DNA of 64,000 nt from Pelagibacteraceae bacterium AG-349-E10 (GTDB lineage Bacteria > Pseudomonadota > Alphaproteobacteria > HIMB59), in the NCBI GenBank assembly GCA_003281065.1, contig QCDA01000004.1:22741-86740 (forward strand), in the 5' to 3' direction. Of this stretch, positions 19,796-28,345 are shown piece after piece. The notes below the pieces were generated by a model. That model made no database searches. It was not told where the DNA came from and was given only the letters and a program-made list of their open reading frames with translations. Position 1 is the stretch's first letter. The number at the start of each line of letters is the position of its first letter. A program made the translations under genes and the position numbers.

Positions 19796-19812
19796 TGAGT
19801 ACTCCTTTTCTT
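19796..19812 (-). promoter_or_regulatory. Shine-Dalgarno region of proteorhodopsin
   Basis: Minus strand ...aagaaaaggagtactcaATG: strong AAGGAG spaced before ATG. Confidence 0.75.
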
Positions 19813-19934
19813 AAGTTCTAAAACTTATAACAGAATCCTAAATGTAAGGATTTGTTAATTTCAGGGGATTATAGGTATAAATTGCAAAAAAAAAATACCT
19901 AATATGACTTTTATTAATATATTTTGGGAGTATA

Positions 19935-20156
19935 GTGGGTAAAAAAATGGCTATTTTTCAAGATAGTGTACTGTTTAATGGGTTTTTATTCTTTTTATCC
20001 ACACTATTGCTATGGATAATACTGAAATTCAATAAAAGCTACATAAATAACAAAAAAACTAAGAAAATCATTAATTTTTTTGTTTACCTTGTTTTTATAG
20101 GTGTAATTGTATTCATTTTCGACAATCACACCTCTCATTACTTGGATAACTTGTAA
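19935..20156 (+). CDS. Small two-TM hypothetical membrane protein
   Basis: 73 aa, GTG start, two hydrophobic helices; ends 4 bp before the next CDS. Confidence 0.6.
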   Translation: MGKKMAIFQDSVLFNGFLFFLSTLLLWIILKFNKSYINNKKTKKIINFFVYLVFIGVIVFIFDNHTSHYLDNL

Positions 20157-20160
20157 TTAA

Positions 20161-21060
20161 ATGAAAATAAGTGAAAACTTCGAGAAAAAGCAAATCAAAT
20201 CATTTTCTTTGAATTTTGATAAAAAGCTAATTAGACACATCGAAAAATTAAAGTCACCAGATAAACGAATTAAAAAGGCAATGATTTATTTTGCCAAAAC
20301 TGGAGGAAAGAGGATTAGACCGTTCTTGCTTTATCGAATGGGTTTATATTTAAATATAATGCCGAAAATATTAGATGACTTTGCCCTTTCGATAGAATGT
20401 GTTCACCTACACTCATTAATACACGATGATTTACCGTCTATGGATAACGATGACTATAGAAGGGGTAAATTAACTGTGCATAAAAAATTTGATGAGGCCA
20501 CTGCTGTCTTAGCAGGAGATATGTTTCAAGTTTTGTCAGTAAAAACGTTAGTAGAGTCAAAAAATCTCTCTGATAATCAGAAAATCAAATCAATACAGAT
20601 GCTCTCAAAAGCTAACGGTATGCAGGGTTTAATAGCTGGACAATCCATGGATATTTACATGAAAAAAAACTCTACCATAAAAGATATAGAGAAAATGCAT
20701 CATTTAAAAACTGGTTCATTATTTAGCTTATGCTTCAATCTTCTTCTAAACGTAAAAAAATTAAATGAAAATAAAAAAAGAGAGCTAAAAAAAATTGGAG
20801 ATACAATTGGAAAAATTTTTCAAGTAACTGACGATATGCTTGATAGATGGGGAAATGAGAAAAAAGTTGGAAAGAAAATTAAAAAAGACTCACAAAAAGC
20901 AAATATTGCTTATAAGCTTAATCGTACTGAATGTACTATGCATTTAAGACTGATTCAAAATAGAAATTACAAAGCAATGCAAAATTTCTTTAATAAAAAG
21001 AGGGAACCCTTGCTATATATGTCGAGTCTTGTTAATTTTATCGTTAATCGTATTAGATGA
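20161..21060 (+). CDS. crtE: Polyprenyl (GGPP/farnesyl) diphosphate synthase
   Basis: GGKRIRPFLLYR, HDDLPSMDNDDYRRGK first Asp-rich motif, VTDDMLD second Asp-rich region. Confidence 0.85.
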   Translation: MKISENFEKKQIKSFSLNFDKKLIRHIEKLKSPDKRIKKAMIYFAKTGGKRIRPFLLYRMGLYLNIMPKILDDFALSIECVHLHSLIHDDLPSMDNDDYRRGKLTVHKKFDEATAVLAGDMFQVLSVKTLVESKNLSDNQKIKSIQMLSKANGMQGLIAGQSMDIYMKKNSTIKDIEKMHHLKTGSLFSLCFNLLLNVKKLNENKKRELKKIGDTIGKIFQVTDDMLDRWGNEKKVGKKIKKDSQKANIAYKLNRTECTMHLRLIQNRNYKAMQNFFNKKREPLLYMSSLVNFIVNRIR

Positions 21061-21097
21061 ATAATCATTTTTATAAATATGAAATAACACATAGCCA

Positions 21098-21571
21098 ATG
21101 ACAATAAATGAAGATGATTTAACGAATGCTCGAACTGCTTGGGGAGAGGGTATGATTGCAATTTCACAAGCTTATGAAAAAAAAGGTATTGATCAAGCTA
21201 CTTTAGTTGCAAACGAAATGTTAGATAATCTCTATGGTTTTGAGTTAGGAGCAGTATTATTTAAACCAACTCTGAGTGGCGGTAATCAAACATTTCGATC
21301 AGACAAAGAGGGGGCGCTTTCATACTTTGTTGGAAATAACCCAAAGTACCCTAATGACAGTGGATTTGGAATTAAAGATTGGCTCGAAGTCAAATCAGAA
21401 ACATCATCTGTGTTTATAGATCAAAATGTAGCAATGTGGATGGGTTGGGTAACGTTGGTTAACAAAGAAGGAACCACTGTTAAAGTTGATAAGAGTTGGG
21501 GATATAAAAAAACCGAAAATGGGATATTAAAAATAGTTTTGCATCACTCTTCACTGCCTTATAAAGCTTGA
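21098..21571 (+). CDS. SnoaL/NTF2-like hypothetical protein
   Basis: 157 aa alpha+beta; ending WGYKKTENGILKIVLHHSSLPYKA typical of SnoaL-like fold. Confidence 0.55.
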   Translation: MTINEDDLTNARTAWGEGMIAISQAYEKKGIDQATLVANEMLDNLYGFELGAVLFKPTLSGGNQTFRSDKEGALSYFVGNNPKYPNDSGFGIKDWLEVKSETSSVFIDQNVAMWMGWVTLVNKEGTTVKVDKSWGYKKTENGILKIVLHHSSLPYKA

Positions 21572-21655
21572 GTAGCTAATTTAAATTAAGAAAAGCTAAA
21601 TTCATTAGACTTATACATATTAGAGTAATTTTTTCAAAATTCTTTTAATGTAAAT

Positions 21656-22054
21656 TTAATTATCGTTAACTTTTACTATGTGTTCTATGGGTTTTCCCTT
21701 AATAGTAAACTGATCATGGAGATAGGAATGAACTGTAATTTTGATAAAGTTTTCTTTCAAATTAAAAAAACGTTGAGGTACGTGTACCCAGTCAGAATAA
21801 ATTCTTGTAATTCTTATATCATTTATAAAAAGTTGCAAATATCCGGAGTTTGAAATATTTTCATTTCCAATTTCTGAAGGGTTTAAGTTAAAATTTTGTA
21901 AATCTATAAAAATATTGTAACCATCAATTTTATCTTTGATGACTTTTAAATTAATTGAAGGGTAAGGCTTATCAGCATCTATCTTATTTCCTGGATGATG
22001 AGCAAAACAATTTATTGAGAAAAATAAAATAAATATCCCATACTTAAATTTCAT
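21656..22054 (-). CDS. Secreted hypothetical protein
   Basis: Signal peptide (MKFKYGIFILFFSINCFA) then HHPGNK...; no family recognised. Confidence 0.55.
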   Translation of the reverse strand: MKFKYGIFILFFSINCFAHHPGNKIDADKPYPSINLKVIKDKIDGYNIFIDLQNFNLNPSEIGNENISNSGYLQLFINDIRITRIYSDWVHVPQRFFNLKENFIKITVHSYLHDQFTIKGKPIEHIVKVNDN

Positions 22055-22095
22055 AATTAAGAATTATATTATTTATTATTAAACTATTATCTATT

Positions 22096-22515
22096 TTAAA
22101 AATCAGTACACAAATCTTTTGAGTATGTTTCGATAAATAAATTCTTTTTATAGTTGTAAATCGTAATATTTATTATTCTTTTATCTACAGATCTGTTTTG
22201 TATAAAGATTCTACAATTATCAGCGTTATATCTGTGGAATTCATAAACACTCTCAATTTTTGAAAAATCAACTTTTCCATATTTTAAAATTAAATCATTT
22301 AGCGATTTATTTAAAAATAGTTCTACACCTTTGAAATACTCAACAATTTCATCATTTTCCTCAACAGTTTCCTCTACTTCAGGGGTATATATAATTTTAG
22401 GTACAGGCTCTGGTTTTATTACTTTCTCTTCTACATCAGTTGTTTCACAGCCTGTTGCTATAATCAGAAAAGAAATAAAAATAAAATATTTAGATAATTT
22501 AACTAAATTCATCAA
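22096..22515 (-). CDS. Putative lipoprotein
   Basis: Lipobox-like FISFLIIATGCETT; C-terminal SLNDLILKYGKVDF...YNADNCRIFI. Confidence 0.6.
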   Translation of the reverse strand: MMNLVKLSKYFIFISFLIIATGCETTDVEEKVIKPEPVPKIIYTPEVEETVEENDEIVEYFKGVELFLNKSLNDLILKYGKVDFSKIESVYEFHRYNADNCRIFIQNRSVDKRIINITIYNYKKNLFIETYSKDLCTDF

Positions 22516-22637
22516 ACTCTTAAATCAATAAGACACAAATTGCTCATGCAATTTTTATATTAAAAACACAATAAGACAATCAAAACAAATCTCCTTCATA
22601 CTTTTTTCATCTAAATATTTAGTTTATAATTATATTT

Positions 22638-23549
22638 GTGAGAATTAAATACGAGCAACCGTCTGTTTGCCATCAATCATATAAAAGTGTTCTAGGTCAA
22701 AGACCAATTTGGGATTGGAGGCACGATAAGCTGTTATGGGTGGATATTTATGAAAATAAAATAATTGAAACTGATCAAGATAATAACGATGAACGTCACT
22801 ATTCAGTACAAGACGGTGTCACCAATATTCTTTTACAAGATAACAAAAATTATATCATGAGTTCATACGACTCTCTTTATTCAATTCATCCTTCATTATC
22901 TAAAAAACAGCTTCTAACAAAGATCAATTTTGAAAGTCCAAATAACAGGATTAATGATGCAGATATAGATTTAAATGGACAAATTTGGATATCAACAATG
23001 GATATACAACAAAAGTCTCAGACTGGAAAAGTTATATGTCATGACTCCAATTTAAAACCAATTTACTCAGATAACTCCTATATTATTTCAAATGGACCAG
23101 TTTTTGACTACGAGAGAAATGTAGGTTATGTAACTGACTCTATAAAAAGAATTATTTATATTTTTTCTATCAATGATTTGTCAGGCAATGGAATAAATAA
23201 AAAAGTTTTTCTTTCCATGAACAAAATCGATGGAAACCCAGATGGAATGACAGTTGATAAAAATGGTAACTTATGGATAGCAATGTGGGGAAGTGGCAAA
23301 GTTTGTTGTTTTGATAAAAAAGGTGCACTTAAGTTAATTTTACAACTTCCTGTTTCAAAAGTAACAAGTTGCACTTTTGGTGGGAAAAATCTCAATGAGC
23401 TTTTTATTACAACTGCATCTGTTGGTCTCAACGACATTGAAGCAGAAAGACAACCGCATGCAGGAAAACTCTTTAAGTTTGTTACCCAAGAACAAGGTTA
23501 TGCTTCAAATTGTTATAGATCTGAAAATATCCCCGATTTGTATCATTAA
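22638..23549 (+). CDS. SMP-30/gluconolactonase/LRE family protein
   Basis: EQPSVCHQSYKSVLGQRPIWDWRHDKLLWVDI, NRINDADIDLNGQIWISTMD, NPDGMTVDKNGNLWIAMWGSGKV; GTG start. Confidence 0.85.
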   Translation: MRIKYEQPSVCHQSYKSVLGQRPIWDWRHDKLLWVDIYENKIIETDQDNNDERHYSVQDGVTNILLQDNKNYIMSSYDSLYSIHPSLSKKQLLTKINFESPNNRINDADIDLNGQIWISTMDIQQKSQTGKVICHDSNLKPIYSDNSYIISNGPVFDYERNVGYVTDSIKRIIYIFSINDLSGNGINKKVFLSMNKIDGNPDGMTVDKNGNLWIAMWGSGKVCCFDKKGALKLILQLPVSKVTSCTFGGKNLNELFITTASVGLNDIEAERQPHAGKLFKFVTQEQGYASNCYRSENIPDLYH

Positions 23550-23551
23550 GT

Positions 23552-23770
23552 ATGAAATTTAATCAATCTCAGATTAGCGAAATAATTCAAATGGCTTGGG
23601 ATGATCAAACAGATTTTAGTCATATCAAAAAAATTTATGAAATTGATGAGAGTGATGTTAAAAAAATTATGAAAAAAAATATTAAACAAAAAAGCTATGA
23701 AATTTGGAGAAAGAGAATTCATCAAAGAAGTGCCCAAAAGACACAACTAAAAGGAAAAGATTATGTCTAA
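23552..23770 (+). CDS. DUF2805/TIGR03643-family protein
   Basis: ISEIIQMAWDDQTDFSHIKKIYEIDESDVKKIMKKN..., WRKRI typical of this small family. Confidence 0.75.
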   Translation: MKFNQSQISEIIQMAWDDQTDFSHIKKIYEIDESDVKKIMKKNIKQKSYEIWRKRIHQRSAQKTQLKGKDYV

Positions 23771-24227
23771 AGCATTATTTGGAGCAGGATGTTTTTGGGG
23801 GCCTGAAAAAAAATTTTCTGAGATCAAGGGTGTGATTGAAACCCAAGTAGGCTACTCTCAAGGCTTAACAGATAAAACTTCTTACGAAGAAGTTTGCAAA
23901 GGTAATACAAACCATGCCGAAGTCGTTCTCTTAAAATTTGATGAAAATCTCGTTTCATATACCAACCTTGTTGAGTTTTTTTATCAAATTCATGATCCAA
24001 CAACTTTAAATCAACAGGGCCCAGATCGAGGATTTCAATACCGATCATTGATAGGCTACTATGACGAAACTCAATGTGAAATAGCAAAGCAGATCACAGA
24101 CAAGTTGAACGAAAGTCAATTTAATCAAAAAATTACTACGATTATAGAACCCGTAAAGAATTACTGTCCTGCTGAGGACTACCATCAAAAGTATATGGAA
24201 AAAAAATACTCTTTTTTAAATTTTTAA
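23763..24227 (+). CDS. msrA: Peptide methionine (S)-S-oxide reductase
   Basis: FGAGCFWGPEKKF, GYSQG, DPTTLNQQGPDRGFQYRS. Confidence 0.97.
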   Translation: MSKALFGAGCFWGPEKKFSEIKGVIETQVGYSQGLTDKTSYEEVCKGNTNHAEVVLLKFDENLVSYTNLVEFFYQIHDPTTLNQQGPDRGFQYRSLIGYYDETQCEIAKQITDKLNESQFNQKITTIIEPVKNYCPAEDYHQKYMEKKYSFLNF

Positions 24228-24877
24228 ATCGGAGAGTAGGGATATATTATTTTTGGGAACTTATAATTAGATTTTTTCTTATAATGCTTTTTAATAAAAT
24301 AATTTGATTTCAATTTTTTTGGCAAAATAATTTTATTTTTTATAAAGCTAAATTCAGAAATTTTTTTTATTTTTTCTAATCCATTTCCTATTAAAAAATA
24401 GTTTTGACTCAATATATCCACAAGATTTGAGTCAATTTTTAAAGTTTTTGTCTTTCCAATTAACTTGCCTGATGTATCAATCTGTTGAATAGCTAAATCT
24501 TTTCTATTTGTGTCAATCACACACAAGACATTTTTAGTAAGTTTTTTGTTAATACCTAAAAAGAAATGCTCAAAGATAGAATAACCCACAATTTCTACTT
24601 TATGATCAATAAAAAAGCCTTTCATAAGTGAGTGACAATTTCTTATTGCTGTAAAGCGCGCTGGTCCATAATTTAGATGCAATTTTTTGATATGATCAGC
24701 CTTTATTTTTGTTTTAGTTACTAAGTTTTGTAGTAATTCCGATAATATTTTTTCATGTCCATACTCACTTTTTACAGTTTTATCCCAAATGATTTTTTCA
24801 TTTTTAAATAAAGTAATTGAACAGTATGATAAAGAGCTATCGATGCCGATTTCAAAATTTTTTACTTTACTGATCAT
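24224..24877 (-). CDS. tsaB: tRNA threonylcarbamoyladenosine biosynthesis protein TsaB, divergent
   Basis: IGIDSSLSYCSITLF, HEKILSELLQNL, GPARFTAIRNCHSLMKGF correspond to TsaB motifs. Confidence 0.7.
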   Translation of the reverse strand: MISKVKNFEIGIDSSLSYCSITLFKNEKIIWDKTVKSEYGHEKILSELLQNLVTKTKIKADHIKKLHLNYGPARFTAIRNCHSLMKGFFIDHKVEIVGYSIFEHFFLGINKKLTKNVLCVIDTNRKDLAIQQIDTSGKLIGKTKTLKIDSNLVDILSQNYFLIGNGLEKIKKISEFSFIKNKIILPKKLKSNYFIKKHYKKKSNYKFPKIIYPYSPI

Positions 24878-25844
24878 TTTTGTGTCAAATTTTACTTATC
24901 CAATTAGTACATCCTATGCAACAAGTGTGAATGATACAATTCCAAATAATATTCTAATGTATCATCGATTTGGTGAAAATAAGTATCCCTCAACAAATAT
25001 ACGCGAAGAGCAATTAGTAAGTCATCTAGAGTATTTAAAGGATCAGGGGTTTAATTTTATTTTAGCTAGAGATCTTTTGTTTGAAGATAAATTACAAAAA
25101 AAAACTATTTCAATAACTGTAGATGATGCATATTTATCATTTTTAGAGGTGGGATTACCTATTTTTGAAAAGTATGAGATACCAGTCACTCTTTTTTTAA
25201 ATACAGAAAACGTTGGTGGACAAAATTATATGAATTGGACTCAGCTTAAAAGTGTACTAAGTCGTGGTGTAGATATTCAAAATCACACACACTCTCATTC
25301 AAGTTTACCTAGTCTTAGTGAAATTGAAATTGTAAATGAAATAGAAAAATCTCAGGATCTTATTTTTGAAAATTTAGGTATTACTCCAAATTTATTTGCT
25401 TATCCTTTTGGTGAAAATAGCACCATAGCTCAAAAAGTAGTTTCTCAGTATTTTGATGCAGCATTTGGACAACATTCAGGTGCCTTTTCAATTAATCAAA
25501 AATATTTTATTCCAAGATTCCCCCTAAATGAGAATTATGGATCGATTAATCGAATAAAAGATGCATCAAGTGTTTTACCTTTTTATAACGTGCTTATTGA
25601 ACCTGGCAACCCTTATCAAAGTGAGCCTATCAGTAGATATGCTTTAGATTTTAACGAGAACTCTTCCAACATAAATTGTTTTATTAGTGATTTTCAAGGA
25701 TCATTTAATCCAACAATTACAAATCTTAATAATAAGTTATTAGTTGAACTTAATCGTTTACCTGTAAAAGGTAGACTTAGGTTTAATTGCACAAAAGTTA
25801 ATAATGGTATTTTCTGGTTTGGTTATCAATACTTAGTTAATTAA
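24843..25844 (+). CDS. Polysaccharide deacetylase family protein (probable start at 24843)
   Basis: ILMYHRFGENKYPSTNI, ISITVDDAYLSF, IQNHTHSHSSL, FAYPFGE (NodB-type motifs); the MPISKFFTLL start gives a signal peptide. Confidence 0.85.
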   Translation: MPISKFFTLLIIFVSNFTYPISTSYATSVNDTIPNNILMYHRFGENKYPSTNIREEQLVSHLEYLKDQGFNFILARDLLFEDKLQKKTISITVDDAYLSFLEVGLPIFEKYEIPVTLFLNTENVGGQNYMNWTQLKSVLSRGVDIQNHTHSHSSLPSLSEIEIVNEIEKSQDLIFENLGITPNLFAYPFGENSTIAQKVVSQYFDAAFGQHSGAFSINQKYFIPRFPLNENYGSINRIKDASSVLPFYNVLIEPGNPYQSEPISRYALDFNENSSNINCFISDFQGSFNPTITNLNNKLLVELNRLPVKGRLRFNCTKVNNGIFWFGYQYLVN

Positions 25845-26688
25845 ATTTAAATCGATCAAATTCTTGAAGATTATTTGAAGCAATGATCAGCTCTAATTTA
25901 TCGACATATTTATCGCCGATTTCAGCATAGGCTGCTAAATATTTCACTTTCATACTAATAGGATCTGTATATTTTATGCGCTCATCAATACGTCTGATGA
26001 CACGAAAATTATAATAAGCTTGATGAGTATTGATATTAAACATATACGCTTCAACACTCTCTGATAAATTTTTAAATTTTAAAACAGCATGAGTTTTATC
26101 TTCATCCCTGTCTTGAGGAATGATTCCTTTGTCTTCACTTGTAGTCCACTGACCATAAAGAGCATTACCCTCAGTTGCAAATCTAGACTGTCCCCAACCA
26201 CTTTCAATAATTGCTTGTCCAAGAGCTAGTGACACTGGAATAACATTAATGCGTTGTTTAAGTTTTCTAAAAAGCTTTGTGTTAATTTCGCTATAATCTA
26301 ATTTATATTTTTTTGATAATCTAATAATTTCGTCAGTTTCATTTTTATTTAATTCTTTTCTAGCAAATTTTTTTTCTATATTGATTACCATTCTTCGTTC
26401 CTGCATGATTGAAGTATTCGTTTTGTAAATCAATGGTAGTGTTACAAGGTAAAATAGTTTTTTCTTTGTTGGAACATCTTGTATTTCTGAAAAATCATCA
26501 GGTAATTCTGATATTATAGGAAGATGACTAATATTTTCTTGCGTTAAAATTTCAGGAATAAAATTATTTTTTTTATAATATTTATTTAAATCTACCCAAT
26601 TATGAAATTCTCCTGCGTTAAGAGATGAATTTAATAAAAATCCAAAAAAAAAAAGTAAAAGACTAGACTTCAACGGGTCGTACTTCAC
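25837..26688 (-). CDS. Bax-like glucosaminidase domain protein
   Basis: VIPVSLALGQAIIESGWGQSRFATEGNALYGQWTTSEDKGIIP; DPISMKVKYLAAYAEIGDKYV. Confidence 0.85.
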   Translation of the reverse strand: MKYDPLKSSLLLFFFGFLLNSSLNAGEFHNWVDLNKYYKKNNFIPEILTQENISHLPIISELPDDFSEIQDVPTKKKLFYLVTLPLIYKTNTSIMQERRMVINIEKKFARKELNKNETDEIIRLSKKYKLDYSEINTKLFRKLKQRINVIPVSLALGQAIIESGWGQSRFATEGNALYGQWTTSEDKGIIPQDRDEDKTHAVLKFKNLSESVEAYMFNINTHQAYYNFRVIRRIDERIKYTDPISMKVKYLAAYAEIGDKYVDKLELIIASNNLQEFDRFKFN

Positions 26689-27220
26689 GGACTTCAGGAA
26701 TATAATGCTTTAGCATATTTTCAATTCCCATTTTTAAAGTTGCCGTTGAACTTGGACATCCCTGACAGGCCCCTTGCATTTGTAGAAATACAACTCCCTC
26801 ATTATATTTGTCAAATATGATATCTCCACCGTCCATAGCAACAGCTGGTCTTACTTTACTATCTAGAAGTTCTTTGATCTTTTTTACAACATCACTATCG
26901 TTCTCATCAATTGTATGTCCAGTTGATGCAGATTGCTCTGAGATAATAGGTTTGTTCATTGTAAAGTGCTCAATGATACAACCCAAAATTGCAGGTTTCA
27001 TAAGCGTCCAATCATTATCTTTGCCTTTGGTTATAGTGATAAAGTCAGACCCAAAAAAAACACCCTCAACACCTTTAATATTGAATAAGTTCATTGCCAA
27101 AGGTGAATTTGAGGCAGACTCTTGGTTTTGATAGAACATAGTTCCGTCTTTCATGACCTCTTTACCTGGCAAAAACTTTAAGGTTGCAGGGTTTGGCGTT
27201 GGTTCAGTTTGTACGAACAT
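26663..27220 (-). CDS. nfuA: NifU-family Fe-S scaffold protein
   Basis: FVQTEPTPNPATLKFLPG N-term, C-term DGGDIIFDKY...MQGACQGCPSSTATLKMGIE. Confidence 0.93.
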   Translation of the reverse strand: MFVQTEPTPNPATLKFLPGKEVMKDGTMFYQNQESASNSPLAMNLFNIKGVEGVFFGSDFITITKGKDNDWTLMKPAILGCIIEHFTMNKPIISEQSASTGHTIDENDSDVVKKIKELLDSKVRPAVAMDGGDIIFDKYNEGVVFLQMQGACQGCPSSTATLKMGIENMLKHYIPEVREVRPVEV

Positions 27221-27265
27221 TGCTAATAATATGTCTATAAAATTGGAAATTTCAAGCCAAAGTGT

Positions 27266-28276
27266 CTATCTAAAACCGACTATCTTATAGACTTCTTTGA
27301 GAATAGGGCCTGCAATTGTGGATGCTTTTTCACTGCCCATATTTAGGACTTTATTTAATTCATCCTTATTATTGAGAAGATTTAATATCTCGGTTCTAAT
27401 TGGTCCTATGACTTGAATTAATTTGTCGGCAAGGTCATTTTTTAGTTTTGAGTATTCTTTGCCAGCGTAACTTACCAGAGTTTTTTCGATACTTTCATCT
27501 GAACAAGCGGACAAAATATTGATTAAATTTAAGCATTCAGGTTTATTTTGTAATTGATCCTTGTTATCAGGAATAAGGTCTGAGTCAGACTTTGCCTTTT
27601 TTATTTTAGAACTTATATCATCATCACTATCAGTTAATAAAATTCTAGAAAATTCAGATGCATCAGATTTTGACATCTTTTTAGTTCCATCTCGAAGGCT
27701 CATTACCCTTGTCGCATTTCCATAAATAAGTGGTTCAGGCAGCGGAAAGAAGTCTACTTTAAAATCATTATTAAATTTTTGTGCAATATCTCTTGACAGT
27801 TCTAAATGTTGTTTTTGATCATCACCCACTGGAACATGTGTTGCAAGGTAAGCAAGAATATCTGCAGCCATTAAGTTTGGATAAACCATTAAACCAACAC
27901 TCACATTTTCTTTATTCTTTCCAGCTTTATCTTTGAACTGTGTCATTCTATTAAGCCAACCAATTCGACTGACACAATTAAATACCCAAGCAAGTTGAGA
28001 GTGTTCTGCTACACTTGATTGTTGAAATATAATTTGTTTTTTATAGTCCACTCCTGCTGCAATAAACGATGCTAATACCTCAAGTGTGTTTGAGCGAAGT
28101 TCAGCTGGATTTTGCTCAACAGTAATAGCGTGTTGATCTACAACACAGTAAATACATTCAAATTCTTTTTGAAGCTCTACAAAGTTTTTTATGGCACCAA
28201 GATAGTTACCTAAATGCAGGGTTCCTGTTGGTTGAACACCAGAAAAAACTCTTTTTTGGAAACTGCTCATATTCAA
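27266..28276 (-). CDS. trpS: Tryptophanyl-tRNA synthetase
   Basis: [30 protein letters not shown]. Confidence 0.97.
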   Translation of the reverse strand: MNMSSFQKRVFSGVQPTGTLHLGNYLGAIKNFVELQKEFECIYCVVDQHAITVEQNPAELRSNTLEVLASFIAAGVDYKKQIIFQQSSVAEHSQLAWVFNCVSRIGWLNRMTQFKDKAGKNKENVSVGLMVYPNLMAADILAYLATHVPVGDDQKQHLELSRDIAQKFNNDFKVDFFPLPEPLIYGNATRVMSLRDGTKKMSKSDASEFSRILLTDSDDDISSKIKKAKSDSDLIPDNKDQLQNKPECLNLINILSACSDESIEKTLVSYAGKEYSKLKNDLADKLIQVIGPIRTEILNLLNNKDELNKVLNMGSEKASTIAGPILKEVYKIVGFR

Positions 28277-28345
28277 ATATTATTAAAATTGATATCAGAA
28301 TTATCTAATAATATCGAGGGACTTAAATTGATTAACATAAAAAAC

